DNA of 49,146 bases from Butyrivibrio sp. Lineage in GTDB: Bacteria; Bacillota; Clostridia; Lachnospirales; Lachnospiraceae. Positions 34,823 through 42,176 of this stretch are shown here, one piece after another (positions within the stretch are counted from its first letter, which is position 1; every line of letters starts with the position of its first letter). Below the pieces are notes generated by a model. That model had not been told where the DNA came from, did not search any database, and saw nothing but the letters and a program-made list of their open reading frames with translations. A program made the position numbers and the translations under genes. Location: NCBI GenBank assembly GCA_015056585.1, contig SVFZ01000023.1, positions 1 through 49,146 of the forward strand, read 5' to 3'.

Positions 34823-35533
34823 ATGAAAAACTTATATGAAAGGTGGACCGGTAGAGAACTAAACAAGGAAACCGGCAGGGACATTTTAAAACTTGCTATG
34901 CCGATTTTTGTATATGCACCTATTTATCTTTACTGGTTTGTTTATATTGAGAAGCATAAGTTTGCGCATTATGCAGTGATCCATACCGTGATTGATGATT
35001 ATATTCCTTTCCTGGAAGTGTTTATCATTCCGTATTATATGTGGTTTTTGTATGTATCATTGACGCTTTTGTTCTTTATGTTTTCGTTTGATATAGAGGA
35101 TTATTACAAGAACTTTTTCTTCCTGGCAACCGGAATGACAGTATTTCTTGTGATTTCAACTCTTTTTCCGAATATGCATCAGCTTCGCCCTGCAGTAATG
35201 CCAAGGGATAACATTTTTACACATCTGGTGCAGATTATTTACAGTACGGATACAGCCACTAATCTTTGGCCCAGTATTCATGTATATAACTCCATCGGAA
35301 CAATGATATCAGTACATCATAGCAAGAGATTTAACAAGACAGGTACGGTCATAATGGACATTATAGGAATTTTGATCATTTTATCTACACTGTTTGTTAA
35401 ACAACATTCTTTCTACGATGTAATAACAGCATTCATAATGGCAATTATTTTCTATCTGTTTTTCTATCACACAGCTATTTTAGAAAATTTCTGCTCCAGG
35501 CAGGAGGCGAGACTGGCTGTACGATATAACTGA
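34823..35533 (+). CDS. PAP2-family membrane phosphatase-like protein
   Basis: Integral membrane protein, about six membrane segments in 236 residues. Phosphatase motifs are present in reduced form: LRPAV near residue 121, WPSIH (Ser151, His153) and HSFYDV (His195, Asp199), which corresponds to the PAP2 KX6RP-PSGH-SRX5HX3D pattern. The PSIH for PSGH substitution and the missing Arg before His195 (VKQH) leave activity uncertain; relatives act on lipid phosphates or as inositol phosphorylceramide synthase-like enzymes. ATG 34823 is chosen because GAGGAG lies nine bases before it; an upstream ATG at 34796 has none. Confidence 0.8.
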   Translation: MKNLYERWTGRELNKETGRDILKLAMPIFVYAPIYLYWFVYIEKHKFAHYAVIHTVIDDYIPFLEVFIIPYYMWFLYVSLTLLFFMFSFDIEDYYKNFFFLATGMTVFLVISTLFPNMHQLRPAVMPRDNIFTHLVQIIYSTDTATNLWPSIHVYNSIGTMISVHHSKRFNKTGTVIMDIIGILIILSTLFVKQHSFYDVITAFIMAIIFYLFFYHTAILENFCSRQEARLAVRYN

Positions 35534-35545
35534 TCAATAATAAAA

Positions 35546-35590
35546 GAGCTTTTGCTAAACGATAAACGCTAGCAAAAGCTCATTTTTTAT
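35546..35590 (+). terminator. Bidirectional terminator between PAP2 and lipid kinase genes
   Basis: GAGCTTTTGCTA (35546-35557) pairs with TAGCAAAAGCTC (35570-35581), a 12 bp stem, followed by ATTTTTTATT and preceded by AATAAAA. It lies between convergent genes. Confidence 0.9.
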
Positions 35591-35600
35591 TATTTAAAAC

Positions 35601-36572
35601 TCAGTTCATCATGTGAAGCTTTTCTTTAAGACACTCAAAGGTAATATGATCTGATTTGACTGAAACTTCGCCATCCGTATGGACCCACATGGGGCTGTCT
35701 GTTTTGATGGTTACTTTTGAAACAACCTGATGGCCGATTCCCTTGATCCAGTAGTAATGTCCGAAGAATGACAGTATCAGTGCAAGAAACATCCTTGCTG
35801 CAGGCATATCTCCCGCATATATCAGGTCAAACTTGCCATCTGTAAGGTCTGCATCCGGTGCAAAATTGAATCCGCCGCCTTCATAGTGATGTATCATGGC
35901 AGCTACAACAATAAAACGGTTTAAGTGAATGGTCTTCCCGTTATCAAGTATAATGTCGCAGGGAACTTTGTCGGCTCCTAAAAGCTGCCTTACTGCAATA
36001 GACCCGTAGGTAAGCTTTCCAAGACCAATTTTGTTTAAAAAGTTCTTGGTGCCTGAGGAGAGAGCCTGTTCGCAGACAGCTGCATCAAAGCCTATTCCGG
36101 AGCTTACATCAAATATTCTTGTGTTGGAAATGACGTCTCCATGAAGTCTTGACATGGGTTTTGTCATGGATAAAAAGGAGAGTTTTCCAAGGTCCAGAGA
36201 ACGAACTTTTTCACCTTTTACTATCGTGTCCATGAGGTCCTCAATATTTTTTGGATAAGGCAGATCTCTTGCAAAATCGTTGGAGGATCCGATCGGAATG
36301 TATCCCACAAGCGTTTTTTCAAAATCGGCTATTCCGTTCATTACTTCATTTAAGGTTCCGTCACCGCCCATAACAACGATCTTCACCGGAAGCTCTTTTA
36401 AGTACTTTTCATCGGTTGTAAGGCTCTTTGCAAGCCTGGTGGCATGTCCCGGTCCTTTTGTAAAGACAACCTTGTAATCAAGACCGCGGCTTTTAAATTT
36501 TTCCTCGAGACCATCCCATATTTTTTTGCCCCTGCCGGATCTGGCAGATGGATTGACTATACAATAAAACAT
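35601..36572 (-). CDS. Diacylglycerol/lipid kinase family protein (DgkB/YegS-like)
   Basis: Soluble lipid kinase of the DAGK catalytic family, which phosphorylates diacylglycerol or a related lipid with ATP. Motifs: N-terminal NPSARSGRGKKIW, the nucleotide loop VVMGGDGTLNEVMNGI, and PIGSSNDFARDLPYP. 323 residues. ATG 36572 follows AAAGGA; an earlier GTG would add six residues but swallow that ribosome site. It is convergent with the PAP2 gene, so a phosphatidate/diacylglycerol balance is a natural guess. Whether the substrate is diacylglycerol or something else is unknown; dgkB is not assigned as symbol. Confidence 0.9.
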   Translation of the reverse strand: MFYCIVNPSARSGRGKKIWDGLEEKFKSRGLDYKVVFTKGPGHATRLAKSLTTDEKYLKELPVKIVVMGGDGTLNEVMNGIADFEKTLVGYIPIGSSNDFARDLPYPKNIEDLMDTIVKGEKVRSLDLGKLSFLSMTKPMSRLHGDVISNTRIFDVSSGIGFDAAVCEQALSSGTKNFLNKIGLGKLTYGSIAVRQLLGADKVPCDIILDNGKTIHLNRFIVVAAMIHHYEGGGFNFAPDADLTDGKFDLIYAGDMPAARMFLALILSFFGHYYWIKGIGHQVVSKVTIKTDSPMWVHTDGEVSVKSDHITFECLKEKLHMMN

Positions 36573-36621
36573 CCCAATTATTCCTTTCACATGTTATGTT
36601 AAAAAAATAATTAATGTAATA

Positions 36622-36630
36622 ATTATAGCA
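36622..36630 (-). promoter_or_regulatory. Extended -10 promoter for the lipid kinase gene
   Basis: On the minus strand TGC-TATAAT (36630-36622) lies about 50 bases before the start codon. No convincing -35 is seen, so it would rely on the extended TGn. Confidence 0.5.
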
Positions 36631-36661
36631 TTTTTGACGAGAGTGTGGTACGATATGCGAG

Positions 36662-36701
36662 ATGTGTTGCTTTAACACATTAAATTGCAAAAACGTTTTT
36701 G
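36662..36701. promoter_or_regulatory. Two inverted repeats in the glyA leader region
   Basis: ATGTGTT (36662-36668) and AACACAT (36674-36680) form a seven-base inverted repeat around GCTTT. CAAAAACGTTTTTG (36688-36701) is a perfect 14-base palindrome with central CG, the general style of LacI/PurR/CcpA-family operators. Both lie within 60 bases of the glyA start. Function is inference. Confidence 0.4.
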
Positions 36702-36721
36702 ATATTAGGAGGAGTCTGGAA

Positions 36722-37960
36722 ATGTATTCATTGGAAGAACTTAGAAGTGTAGACCCGGAGATTGCATCTCTTATTGAGAAAGAGATAGATCGTCAGAACG
36801 ATCACATTGAGCTGATTGCTTCTGAAAACTGGACAAGTAAGGCGGTTATGGCTGCTATGGGCAGTCCATTGACCAACAAATATGCAGAAGGACTCCCTGG
36901 AAAAAGATATTACGGTGGTTGTTATGTAGTGGATGAAGTTGAGAAGCTTGCTATTGAGAGAGCAAAAGAACTCTTTCATTGTGATTATGCAAATGTTCAG
37001 CCTCACTCAGGCGCTCAGGCAAATCTGGCTGTACAGTTTGCACTTCTTCAGCCCGGCGACACCATTATGGGTATGAACCTTAATCAGGGTGGTCACCTAA
37101 CACACGGCAGCAGCGCAAATATTTCAGGAACATATTATAAAGTTGTTCCTTACGGAGTAGATGAAAACGGTGTCCTTGATTACGATGAGATGTACAGACT
37201 TGCTGTAGAGCACAAGCCAAAGCTCATTATTGCAGGAGCTTCAGCTTATTGCAGAACAATAGATTTCAAGAAGTTCAGAGAGGCAGCTGATGCCTGTGGT
37301 GCAGTTCTTATGGTTGATATGGCTCACATTGCCGGACTTGTGGCTGCCGGAGTTCACCCAAGCCCATTCCCATATGCTGATGTTGTAACCACAACAACAC
37401 ACAAGACTCTTCGCGGACCAAGAGGAGGACTTATCCTCTGGAATCAGTCAGCTCAGGATAAATATAAGTTCAACAAGGCAGTGTTCCCGGGAATTCAGGG
37501 TGGCCCTCTTGAGCATGTTATTGCAGCAAAGGCTGTATGCTTTAAAGAAGCTCTTTCACCTGAGTTTGTTACTTATGGACAGAATATAGTAAAGAATGCG
37601 AAGGCTCTTTGCGAAGGCCTTATAAACAGAGGCATCAAGATTGTTTCAGGCGGTACAGACAACCACCTTATGCTTGTAGATCTTACAAACTTTGGTCTTA
37701 CCGGAAAAGAAGTCGAGGCTTGGCTTGATGACGCTCATATTACAGCCAATAAGAATACTATTCCTAACGAGCAGCAGTCACCGTTTGTTACAAGCGGAAT
37801 CAGACTTGGTACTCCGGCTGTAACCACAAGGGGCATGAATGAGCAGGATATGGATAAGATTGCAGAGGCTATTGCAATTGTTATAAAGAACAAGGGCGAG
37901 AAAAATGATGATGCCAGAAAGATCATTGCAGAGCTTACAGCTAAGTATCCATTGAAATAA
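36722..37960 (+). CDS. glyA: Serine hydroxymethyltransferase
   Basis: PLP enzyme making glycine and 5,10-methylene-tetrahydrofolate from serine. The PLP lysine is Lys228 in [19 protein letters not shown]. Other family blocks: [29 protein letters not shown] and [18 protein letters not shown]. 412 residues. ATG 36722 is preceded by GGAGGAG; the frame is open 20 codons further up but that part is unlike the family and contains the two palindromes. A terminator follows at 38031. Confidence 0.97.
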   Translation: MYSLEELRSVDPEIASLIEKEIDRQNDHIELIASENWTSKAVMAAMGSPLTNKYAEGLPGKRYYGGCYVVDEVEKLAIERAKELFHCDYANVQPHSGAQANLAVQFALLQPGDTIMGMNLNQGGHLTHGSSANISGTYYKVVPYGVDENGVLDYDEMYRLAVEHKPKLIIAGASAYCRTIDFKKFREAADACGAVLMVDMAHIAGLVAAGVHPSPFPYADVVTTTTHKTLRGPRGGLILWNQSAQDKYKFNKAVFPGIQGGPLEHVIAAKAVCFKEALSPEFVTYGQNIVKNAKALCEGLINRGIKIVSGGTDNHLMLVDLTNFGLTGKEVEAWLDDAHITANKNTIPNEQQSPFVTSGIRLGTPAVTTRGMNEQDMDKIAEAIAIVIKNKGEKNDDARKIIAELTAKYPLK

Positions 37961-38030
37961 TTGTTTGAATGATAATGACAGTTAATTTGATTTTATAATT
38001 TATCCACAAATCTAAAATGTTTATAAATTG

Positions 38031-38072
38031 AGAGTCTCTCTTTATCGCTTGATATGGGAGACTCTTTTGTTT
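38031..38072 (+). terminator. Rho-independent terminator after glyA
   Basis: AGAGTCTCTC (38031-38040) pairs with GGGAGACTCT (38056-38065), a 10 bp stem with one T-G pair and a 15-base loop, followed by TTTGTTTG. Confidence 0.85.
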
Positions 38073-38107
38073 GTGAAAAGAATATATGGAATTGTACATA
38101 ATGAATA

Positions 38108-38145
38108 TACAATTATAATAATTGGCTGAATAATTTACAATTATA
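38108..38145. repeat. Short direct repeat of TACAATTATA
   Basis: TACAATTATA occurs at 38108-38117 and 38136-38145, 28 bases apart, in the AT-rich stretch upstream of the candidate RNA promoter. It may be chance in such AT-rich DNA, or an upstream protein-binding or UP element. Confidence 0.25.
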
Positions 38146-38186
38146 TGGCAATAATCAAAATAATAAAAGAAAAATAGAAAAATGTA

Positions 38187-38214
38187 TTGACAATAATATG
38201 ACCCATGCTATAAT
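38187..38214 (+). promoter_or_regulatory. Near-consensus promoter for an untranslated transcript
   Basis: TTGACA (38187-38192), a 16-base spacer ending in TGC, and TATAAT (38209-38214): both hexamers are perfect consensus, with an extended -10. It is the strongest promoter-like sequence in the window. Transcription would start near 38221, where no obvious protein gene begins. Confidence 0.85.
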
Positions 38215-38220
38215 AAAAAT

Positions 38221-38620
38221 ATCTTAAGAAACAAAATACTTCTCCGAAGTTACAATATTCGATCTGAGGAGAAAGAAAGGCAGGTACACTCCAAAGGGAT
38301 AGTTAGTTAAAATATTCAGGGAAAGGATGGTACGGTCCACCAAACAATTAAGTTTAGCAGTATAAAGATTATAAGTTTTAAAAAGTATTTAGAGTATTAC
38401 AAGTTCTTGGAAGTATAATAACAGCCGTCTAGTACATGAAAAGTGGCAACTGCAATATAAATATCTTGCACCCACAGCATATGAATGCAAAGGTTAATGG
38501 AACGAAAGAGCTGAGAATTTGGAGGTTGGGTCCATTGGACGATATAATTGAAATAGATAGCAAGTACTCGGTATAGGGCAGAAGCAGGTTTTATTGATGA
38601 AGCTTCTGCCCTTTGTTTTT
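38221..38620 (+). ncRNA. Candidate structured noncoding RNA, about 400 nt, family not identified
   Basis: Region between a consensus promoter and a strong terminator without a convincing protein gene. Visible local structures: TTCTCC...GGAGAA near the 5' end; ATACTTC (38236-38242) can pair with GAAGTAT (38410-38416), closing a large domain; a hairpin GTGG-TGCAA/TTGCA-CCAC at 38443-38475; GCAT/ATGC at 38477-38488; AATGGA (38496-38501) with TCCATT (38531-38536). I compared from memory with tmRNA, RNase P RNA, 6S, SRP RNA and common riboswitches and saw no signature of any. The size and strong promoter fit an abundant RNA. It could instead be a long leader or a small mRNA with short ORFs. Confidence 0.5.
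38575..38620 (+). terminator. Rho-independent terminator of the candidate RNA
   Basis: AGGGCAGAAGC (38575-38585) pairs with GCTTCTGCCCT (38602-38612), an 11 bp stem with a 16-base loop, followed by TTGTTTTT. It ends the untranslated unit 120 bases before the next gene; those 120 bases hold only AT-rich sequence and a weak promoter (TTGCTT 38676, TTATAT 38699). Confidence 0.9.
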
Positions 38621-38740
38621 GTCCAAAATACCTGCCTTTGAATGAAAACAGATGCTTTTTAAAGTTCATGGATAATTGCTTTTAGTTTTATGTTATGATT
38701 ATATTTAGAAAAAAGTTTGTATCAGTAATTTGGGGAGATT

Positions 38741-40030
38741 ATGGGAAGATTAGAAGAACAGGATTTTGACGAAAAGAGACTGGCTCGCAGGAACAGAAGA
38801 AAGAGAAGCCAGCTTTTTGCATTTATAATACTAATTGTTGCAATTGTGCTTATTGCTGCTGGTATTTTGGCGGCTGTTTTTTATGGGAGCAGATTTGTAA
38901 AGACAAGGACCGAGACTGAAGAAGCAGCTGATGAGGCAGTAAGTGAGCAAGAAACTCAGGACATTGCCATAGAGACACCCTCTGAGACCGAGCCCGAAGA
39001 TCTCAAGATGAATGAAAATGATGTCATGAACGAGGTTGTAGGCGGAATAATAGGTGAAATGAGCCTGGAGGATAAGGTTGCAGGTCTTTTCATGGTTAAC
39101 CCTGAGCAGCTTACCGGTGTAACTACGGTAGTAAAGGCCGGGAGCAGTACAAGGGATGCACTCGCCCAGTATGCTGTTGGCGGAATCGTATATTCAGCCA
39201 AGAATCTTAAGCAGACCGATCAGACTTCTGAGATGCTTAAAGCCACCTCGGAGATGAGTAAATATCCTCTTTTCATTGCCACCAGAGAGGAAGGTACGCA
39301 GGATTCTGTTGTAACTGCCTCAATAGGAGGAATAGATACGATAGATGTGAACAGTTCCGACTCGGCTTATAATATGGGGGCGGGTATTGCATCGGCTTTG
39401 TTTGCATACGGCTTTAACTTTGATATTGCTCCGAATCTTGATATTACTGAGAACGGCCATTACGGTACCGATCCTGATGTGGCAAAAGACCTTACGGCAG
39501 CTATGGTAAGAGGACTTCAGGAATCCGGAATTACGGCTTGTCTCCACGATTTCCCGCTTTCAGCAGATACATCAAAAGGCGTGGTCTCAAATGAAATAAC
39601 AACTGATGAATTGGTGTCTAATATATATAACATATATAACAATGCTTTTGTGAACGGAGAAGCAAAAGCTGTGATGCTAAGTAACATTTCACTCCCGCAG
39701 GTCATCGGAGATGAAACGCCTGTATCCTTATCAGAGAAGATAATCAGTGAGGATCTCAGGGGCTCTCTTGGATTTGGAGGCGTAATTATTACAGGTCCTA
39801 TGAATGACAGCGCCATAACAGCAAATTACACCTCGGATAAAGCTGCTATAGCTGCCATTAAGGCGGGAGCTGATATGATCTTTATGCCGGAGGATTTTAA
39901 GGAGGCATATCAGGGATTATTAAGTGCAGTTCAAAACGGAGAGATTACTGAGGAGAGGATTGATGAATCCCTTTCCAGGATCTTTGCCATAAAATATGCT
40001 GACAGGGTTAATCAAATAACAGGAAATTGA
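38741..40030 (+). CDS. Membrane-anchored GH3-fold protein lacking catalytic residues
   Basis: A basic cytoplasmic tail (residues 11-23) leads to one transmembrane helix (about 24-48), an acidic extracellular linker (55-95) and a glycoside hydrolase family 3 N-terminal barrel (about 95-425). The fold is recognisable from EMSLEDKVAGLFMV, NFDIAPNLDI, SLGFGGVIITGPMND and AIKAGADMIFMPE. In active NagZ-type enzymes the last-but-one block carries the nucleophile Asp (VxTDxL); here the position is Gly352. The KHFPGHG...DSH segment is replaced by LHDFPLSADTSKG. So it is probably not a hydrolase; a carbohydrate- or wall-binding role is inferred. GGGGAG precedes the ATG. Confidence 0.8.
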   Translation: MGRLEEQDFDEKRLARRNRRKRSQLFAFIILIVAIVLIAAGILAAVFYGSRFVKTRTETEEAADEAVSEQETQDIAIETPSETEPEDLKMNENDVMNEVVGGIIGEMSLEDKVAGLFMVNPEQLTGVTTVVKAGSSTRDALAQYAVGGIVYSAKNLKQTDQTSEMLKATSEMSKYPLFIATREEGTQDSVVTASIGGIDTIDVNSSDSAYNMGAGIASALFAYGFNFDIAPNLDITENGHYGTDPDVAKDLTAAMVRGLQESGITACLHDFPLSADTSKGVVSNEITTDELVSNIYNIYNNAFVNGEAKAVMLSNISLPQVIGDETPVSLSEKIISEDLRGSLGFGGVIITGPMNDSAITANYTSDKAAIAAIKAGADMIFMPEDFKEAYQGLLSAVQNGEITEERIDESLSRIFAIKYADRVNQITGN

Positions 40031-40067
40031 TGTCTTGTAAATATTTCTTTAAGGGAAGGTTTTACTA

Positions 40068-40949
40068 ATGTCCGAAAATCAGGCAAAAATAGTCTCAACG
40101 CTGAAGAAGGATATGATACGCCTTATAGTTGTTCTGTTTGCTGCGTTTCTTATGGCGGCAAATATTCAGAGCTTTGTCAATACAGGTGGTCTTTATCCGG
40201 GAGGTGCGACAGGACTTACTATTATCATTCAGCGTATTTTTCTGAACTTTTTTGGTATTAATATTCCTTATTCTCCGATCAATATTGTTTTGAATGCCGT
40301 TCCGATCTATATTGGATTTCGCTACATAGGCAAGAAGTTTACAATCTTTTCGATGATCATGGTGCTTGCAAACGGCTTTTTTGTAGATATGATACATCCC
40401 CATGTACTTACACATGATCCGCTTCTTATTGCAGTGTTCGGAGGTCTCATAAATGCCACTGCGATAACCATTTGCCTTGAGGTGGATGCCACAAGCGGCG
40501 GAACAGATTTTATTTCAATATTTTTATCTCAGAAAAAAGGTGTGGATGCTTTTCCCATAATTCTGGCCGGAAATGTGGTGATCCTGACCATAGCCGGAAT
40601 ACTCTTTGGCTGGGACAAGGCTTTGTATTCAATGATATTTCAGTATGTTTCTACACAGGCGCTTCATGTGCTATACAGGACATACCAACAAAAGACGTTA
40701 TTTATCATTACGGATAAGCCACAGGAAGTCTGTGATGCAATTTACAAGCACAGCGGACACGGAGCGACACTTATAGACGGCGAAGGCTCTTTTGCCCATA
40801 AGAACAAAAAGATAGTGTATTCGATCGTCAGCGCATCCGATACAAGAAAGCTGATCCCGCTGATAAAAGAAATTGATGAATCGGCTTTTATCAATTCTAT
40901 CCGCACGGAAGAAATCATGGGTAACTTCTATATGAGACCAAGAGACTAA
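40068..40949 (+). CDS. YitT-family membrane protein
   Basis: Integral membrane protein of the YitT/DUF161-DUF2179 type. 293 residues: about five or six membrane segments in the first 200, including VNTGGLYPGGATGLTIIIQRI and DATSGGTDFISIFL, which are the family hallmarks, then a cytoplasmic DUF2179 domain (TLFIITDKPQEVCDAIYKHSGHGATLIDGEG). Function is not established; transport roles have been suggested. It starts 37 bases after the GH3-like gene with AAGGGAAGG, probably the same transcript. Confidence 0.9.
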   Translation: MSENQAKIVSTLKKDMIRLIVVLFAAFLMAANIQSFVNTGGLYPGGATGLTIIIQRIFLNFFGINIPYSPINIVLNAVPIYIGFRYIGKKFTIFSMIMVLANGFFVDMIHPHVLTHDPLLIAVFGGLINATAITICLEVDATSGGTDFISIFLSQKKGVDAFPIILAGNVVILTIAGILFGWDKALYSMIFQYVSTQALHVLYRTYQQKTLFIITDKPQEVCDAIYKHSGHGATLIDGEGSFAHKNKKIVYSIVSASDTRKLIPLIKEIDESAFINSIRTEEIMGNFYMRPRD

Positions 40950-41010
40950 AAAACTTTGGTATAATGCCGAGAGCGGTGGGCGGCAAAGGGCTTTTTGGCC
41001 AACTTATTGA

Positions 41011-41994
41011 TCAGCCCTGCGACAGGCGGTATTCTCTGGGACTTACATTGTAAGTTCGCCTGAAGAGCCTGTGGAAAAAACTGGTATTATCGTAACCGAC
41101 AAGCACAGATATGTCTGCAACGGATATATCTGTGTTTTTTAGTAGTTCACAGGCTTTGGAAAGGCGCTTTGCCTGCAACAGTTCTTTAAATGTCTGTCCT
41201 GTATTTTTCTTGAGCATTCTGGAAAGGACGTACTCATCCTCTTTAACTTTTTTTGAAAAAGAGGAAAGAGTGGCAGACTGATAGTCATTGTCGATGTACC
41301 TTAAAAGTCCAAAAACAATTTCCTGATCATAGGAGTGCCTTGAGGTTTTTAAAGTATCAGAATGTTCCAGAAGGTTAATGAATAAAAGACCCATGGTGAC
41401 CTGGTTGATCATTCTGTAATCGTTTTTATCCGATTCTGTAAGCATATTCCAGATTAGATTTTCAATGATGTTTTGTATCTGTGGTATTGAAGATACGCTG
41501 AAATACAGGAAATTTCCGCCAATATCTTTTTTGGTAAGGCAGCTGATGAGAAAGTCCCTGAGCGGATTCACCTCGTTTTCCAGCATTGAAAAGGCTTTGT
41601 CAAAAAACTGCGGAAGTATCATGAAGTTCACGGCAATATCATTTTCTCCCGCAGGAAGTATTTCCTGACCGGCATGCTGATTCATGAATAAAATATCGCC
41701 CTGCTTCAAGGTGATGCGCTGACCGTCTATAATGTGCGTGGTTTCGCCCTGACACATATAAATAAATTCTACATAATTGTGGGTATGGAGAGGAAAGTGT
41801 ATGAAGCGGACGTGAGGCCTCATATCGATTAGTTTTCCATCCTGAAGGACTCTTGATGAGTCAACTTCATCCTTGTTTCCCTTTGTCTTTTCGGAACTGT
41901 AGTACAGTTCTCTGTTTATATGTTCTTCTCCGCTTAATATGGCTTTTTCTTCATCGGTTATGACACTGAGTTTTTTTATAATTTCTGCGTTCAT
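41011..41994 (-). CDS. AraC-family regulator, probable rhamnose-gene regulator
   Basis: N-terminal cupin sensor (RFIHFPLHTHNYVEFIYMCQGE, then LKQGDILFMNQHAGQEI) and C-terminal double helix-turn-helix (ISVADISVLVGYDNTSFFHRLFRRTYNVSPREYR). I place the start at ATG 41994 (327 residues). The frame is open up to 42063, but a promoter-like pair at 42034-42063 falls inside that extension, so it cannot be fully translated. It is divergent from rhaA, which makes it the likely activator of the rhamnose genes, as RhaS/RhaR are in Enterobacteria. Effector assignment is inference from position. Confidence 0.87.
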   Translation of the reverse strand: MNAEIIKKLSVITDEEKAILSGEEHINRELYYSSEKTKGNKDEVDSSRVLQDGKLIDMRPHVRFIHFPLHTHNYVEFIYMCQGETTHIIDGQRITLKQGDILFMNQHAGQEILPAGENDIAVNFMILPQFFDKAFSMLENEVNPLRDFLISCLTKKDIGGNFLYFSVSSIPQIQNIIENLIWNMLTESDKNDYRMINQVTMGLLFINLLEHSDTLKTSRHSYDQEIVFGLLRYIDNDYQSATLSSFSKKVKEDEYVLSRMLKKNTGQTFKELLQAKRLSKACELLKNTDISVADISVLVGYDNTSFFHRLFRRTYNVSPREYRLSQG

Positions 41995-42033
41995 ATTTTT
42001 CCCAGGTAAAAAAGTGAGTTTTTGTTTTAACTT

Positions 42034-42063
42034 ACTATAATACATAAAATCAAAGAATTGCAA
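42034..42063 (-). promoter_or_regulatory. Promoter for the AraC-type regulator gene
   Basis: On the minus strand TTGCAA (42063-42058), 18-base spacer, TATAGT (42039-42034). The implied transcript starts near 42027, 33 bases before the chosen ATG. Confidence 0.5.
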
Positions 42064-42086
42064 GAAAGGACGTAAAACTTGTTTTC

Positions 42087-42154
42087 AGATGACCTTATTT
42101 TTTATGCCCATATCATCTAAAGTATTTAATATAAGACCAAAAACTATTGTTTTT
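42087..42154. promoter_or_regulatory. Inverted repeats between AraC-type gene and rhaA
   Basis: AGATGA (42087-42092) and TCATCT (42113-42118) are an inverted pair 20 bases apart; AAAAAC (42139-42144) and GTTTTT (42149-42154) form a second inverted repeat just before the rhaA ribosome site. They are candidates for AraC-type binding sites controlling rhaA. Short repeats in AT-rich DNA, so modest confidence. Confidence 0.3.
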
Positions 42155-42176
42155 CGTAGATGGAAGGGGAACGAGA

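Noticed and set aside
38221..38620. tmRNA, RNase P RNA, 6S or SRP RNA
   Set aside because: No tmRNA tag frame or tRNA-like end, no RNase P P4 consensus (GAGGAAAGTCC), no SRP GGAA loop region and no 6S rod with central bubble was found.
38397..38669. 90-codon open frame on the minus strand across the candidate RNA
   Set aside because: It runs antisense through the RNA and its terminator, has no ribosome site, and its product shows no recognisable domain; the plus-strand promoter and terminator explain the region better.
40950..41010. Terminator between the YitT and AraC-type genes
   Set aside because: AGGGCT/AGCCCT can pair over a 20-base loop, but there is no T-run and the stem is only six pairs.
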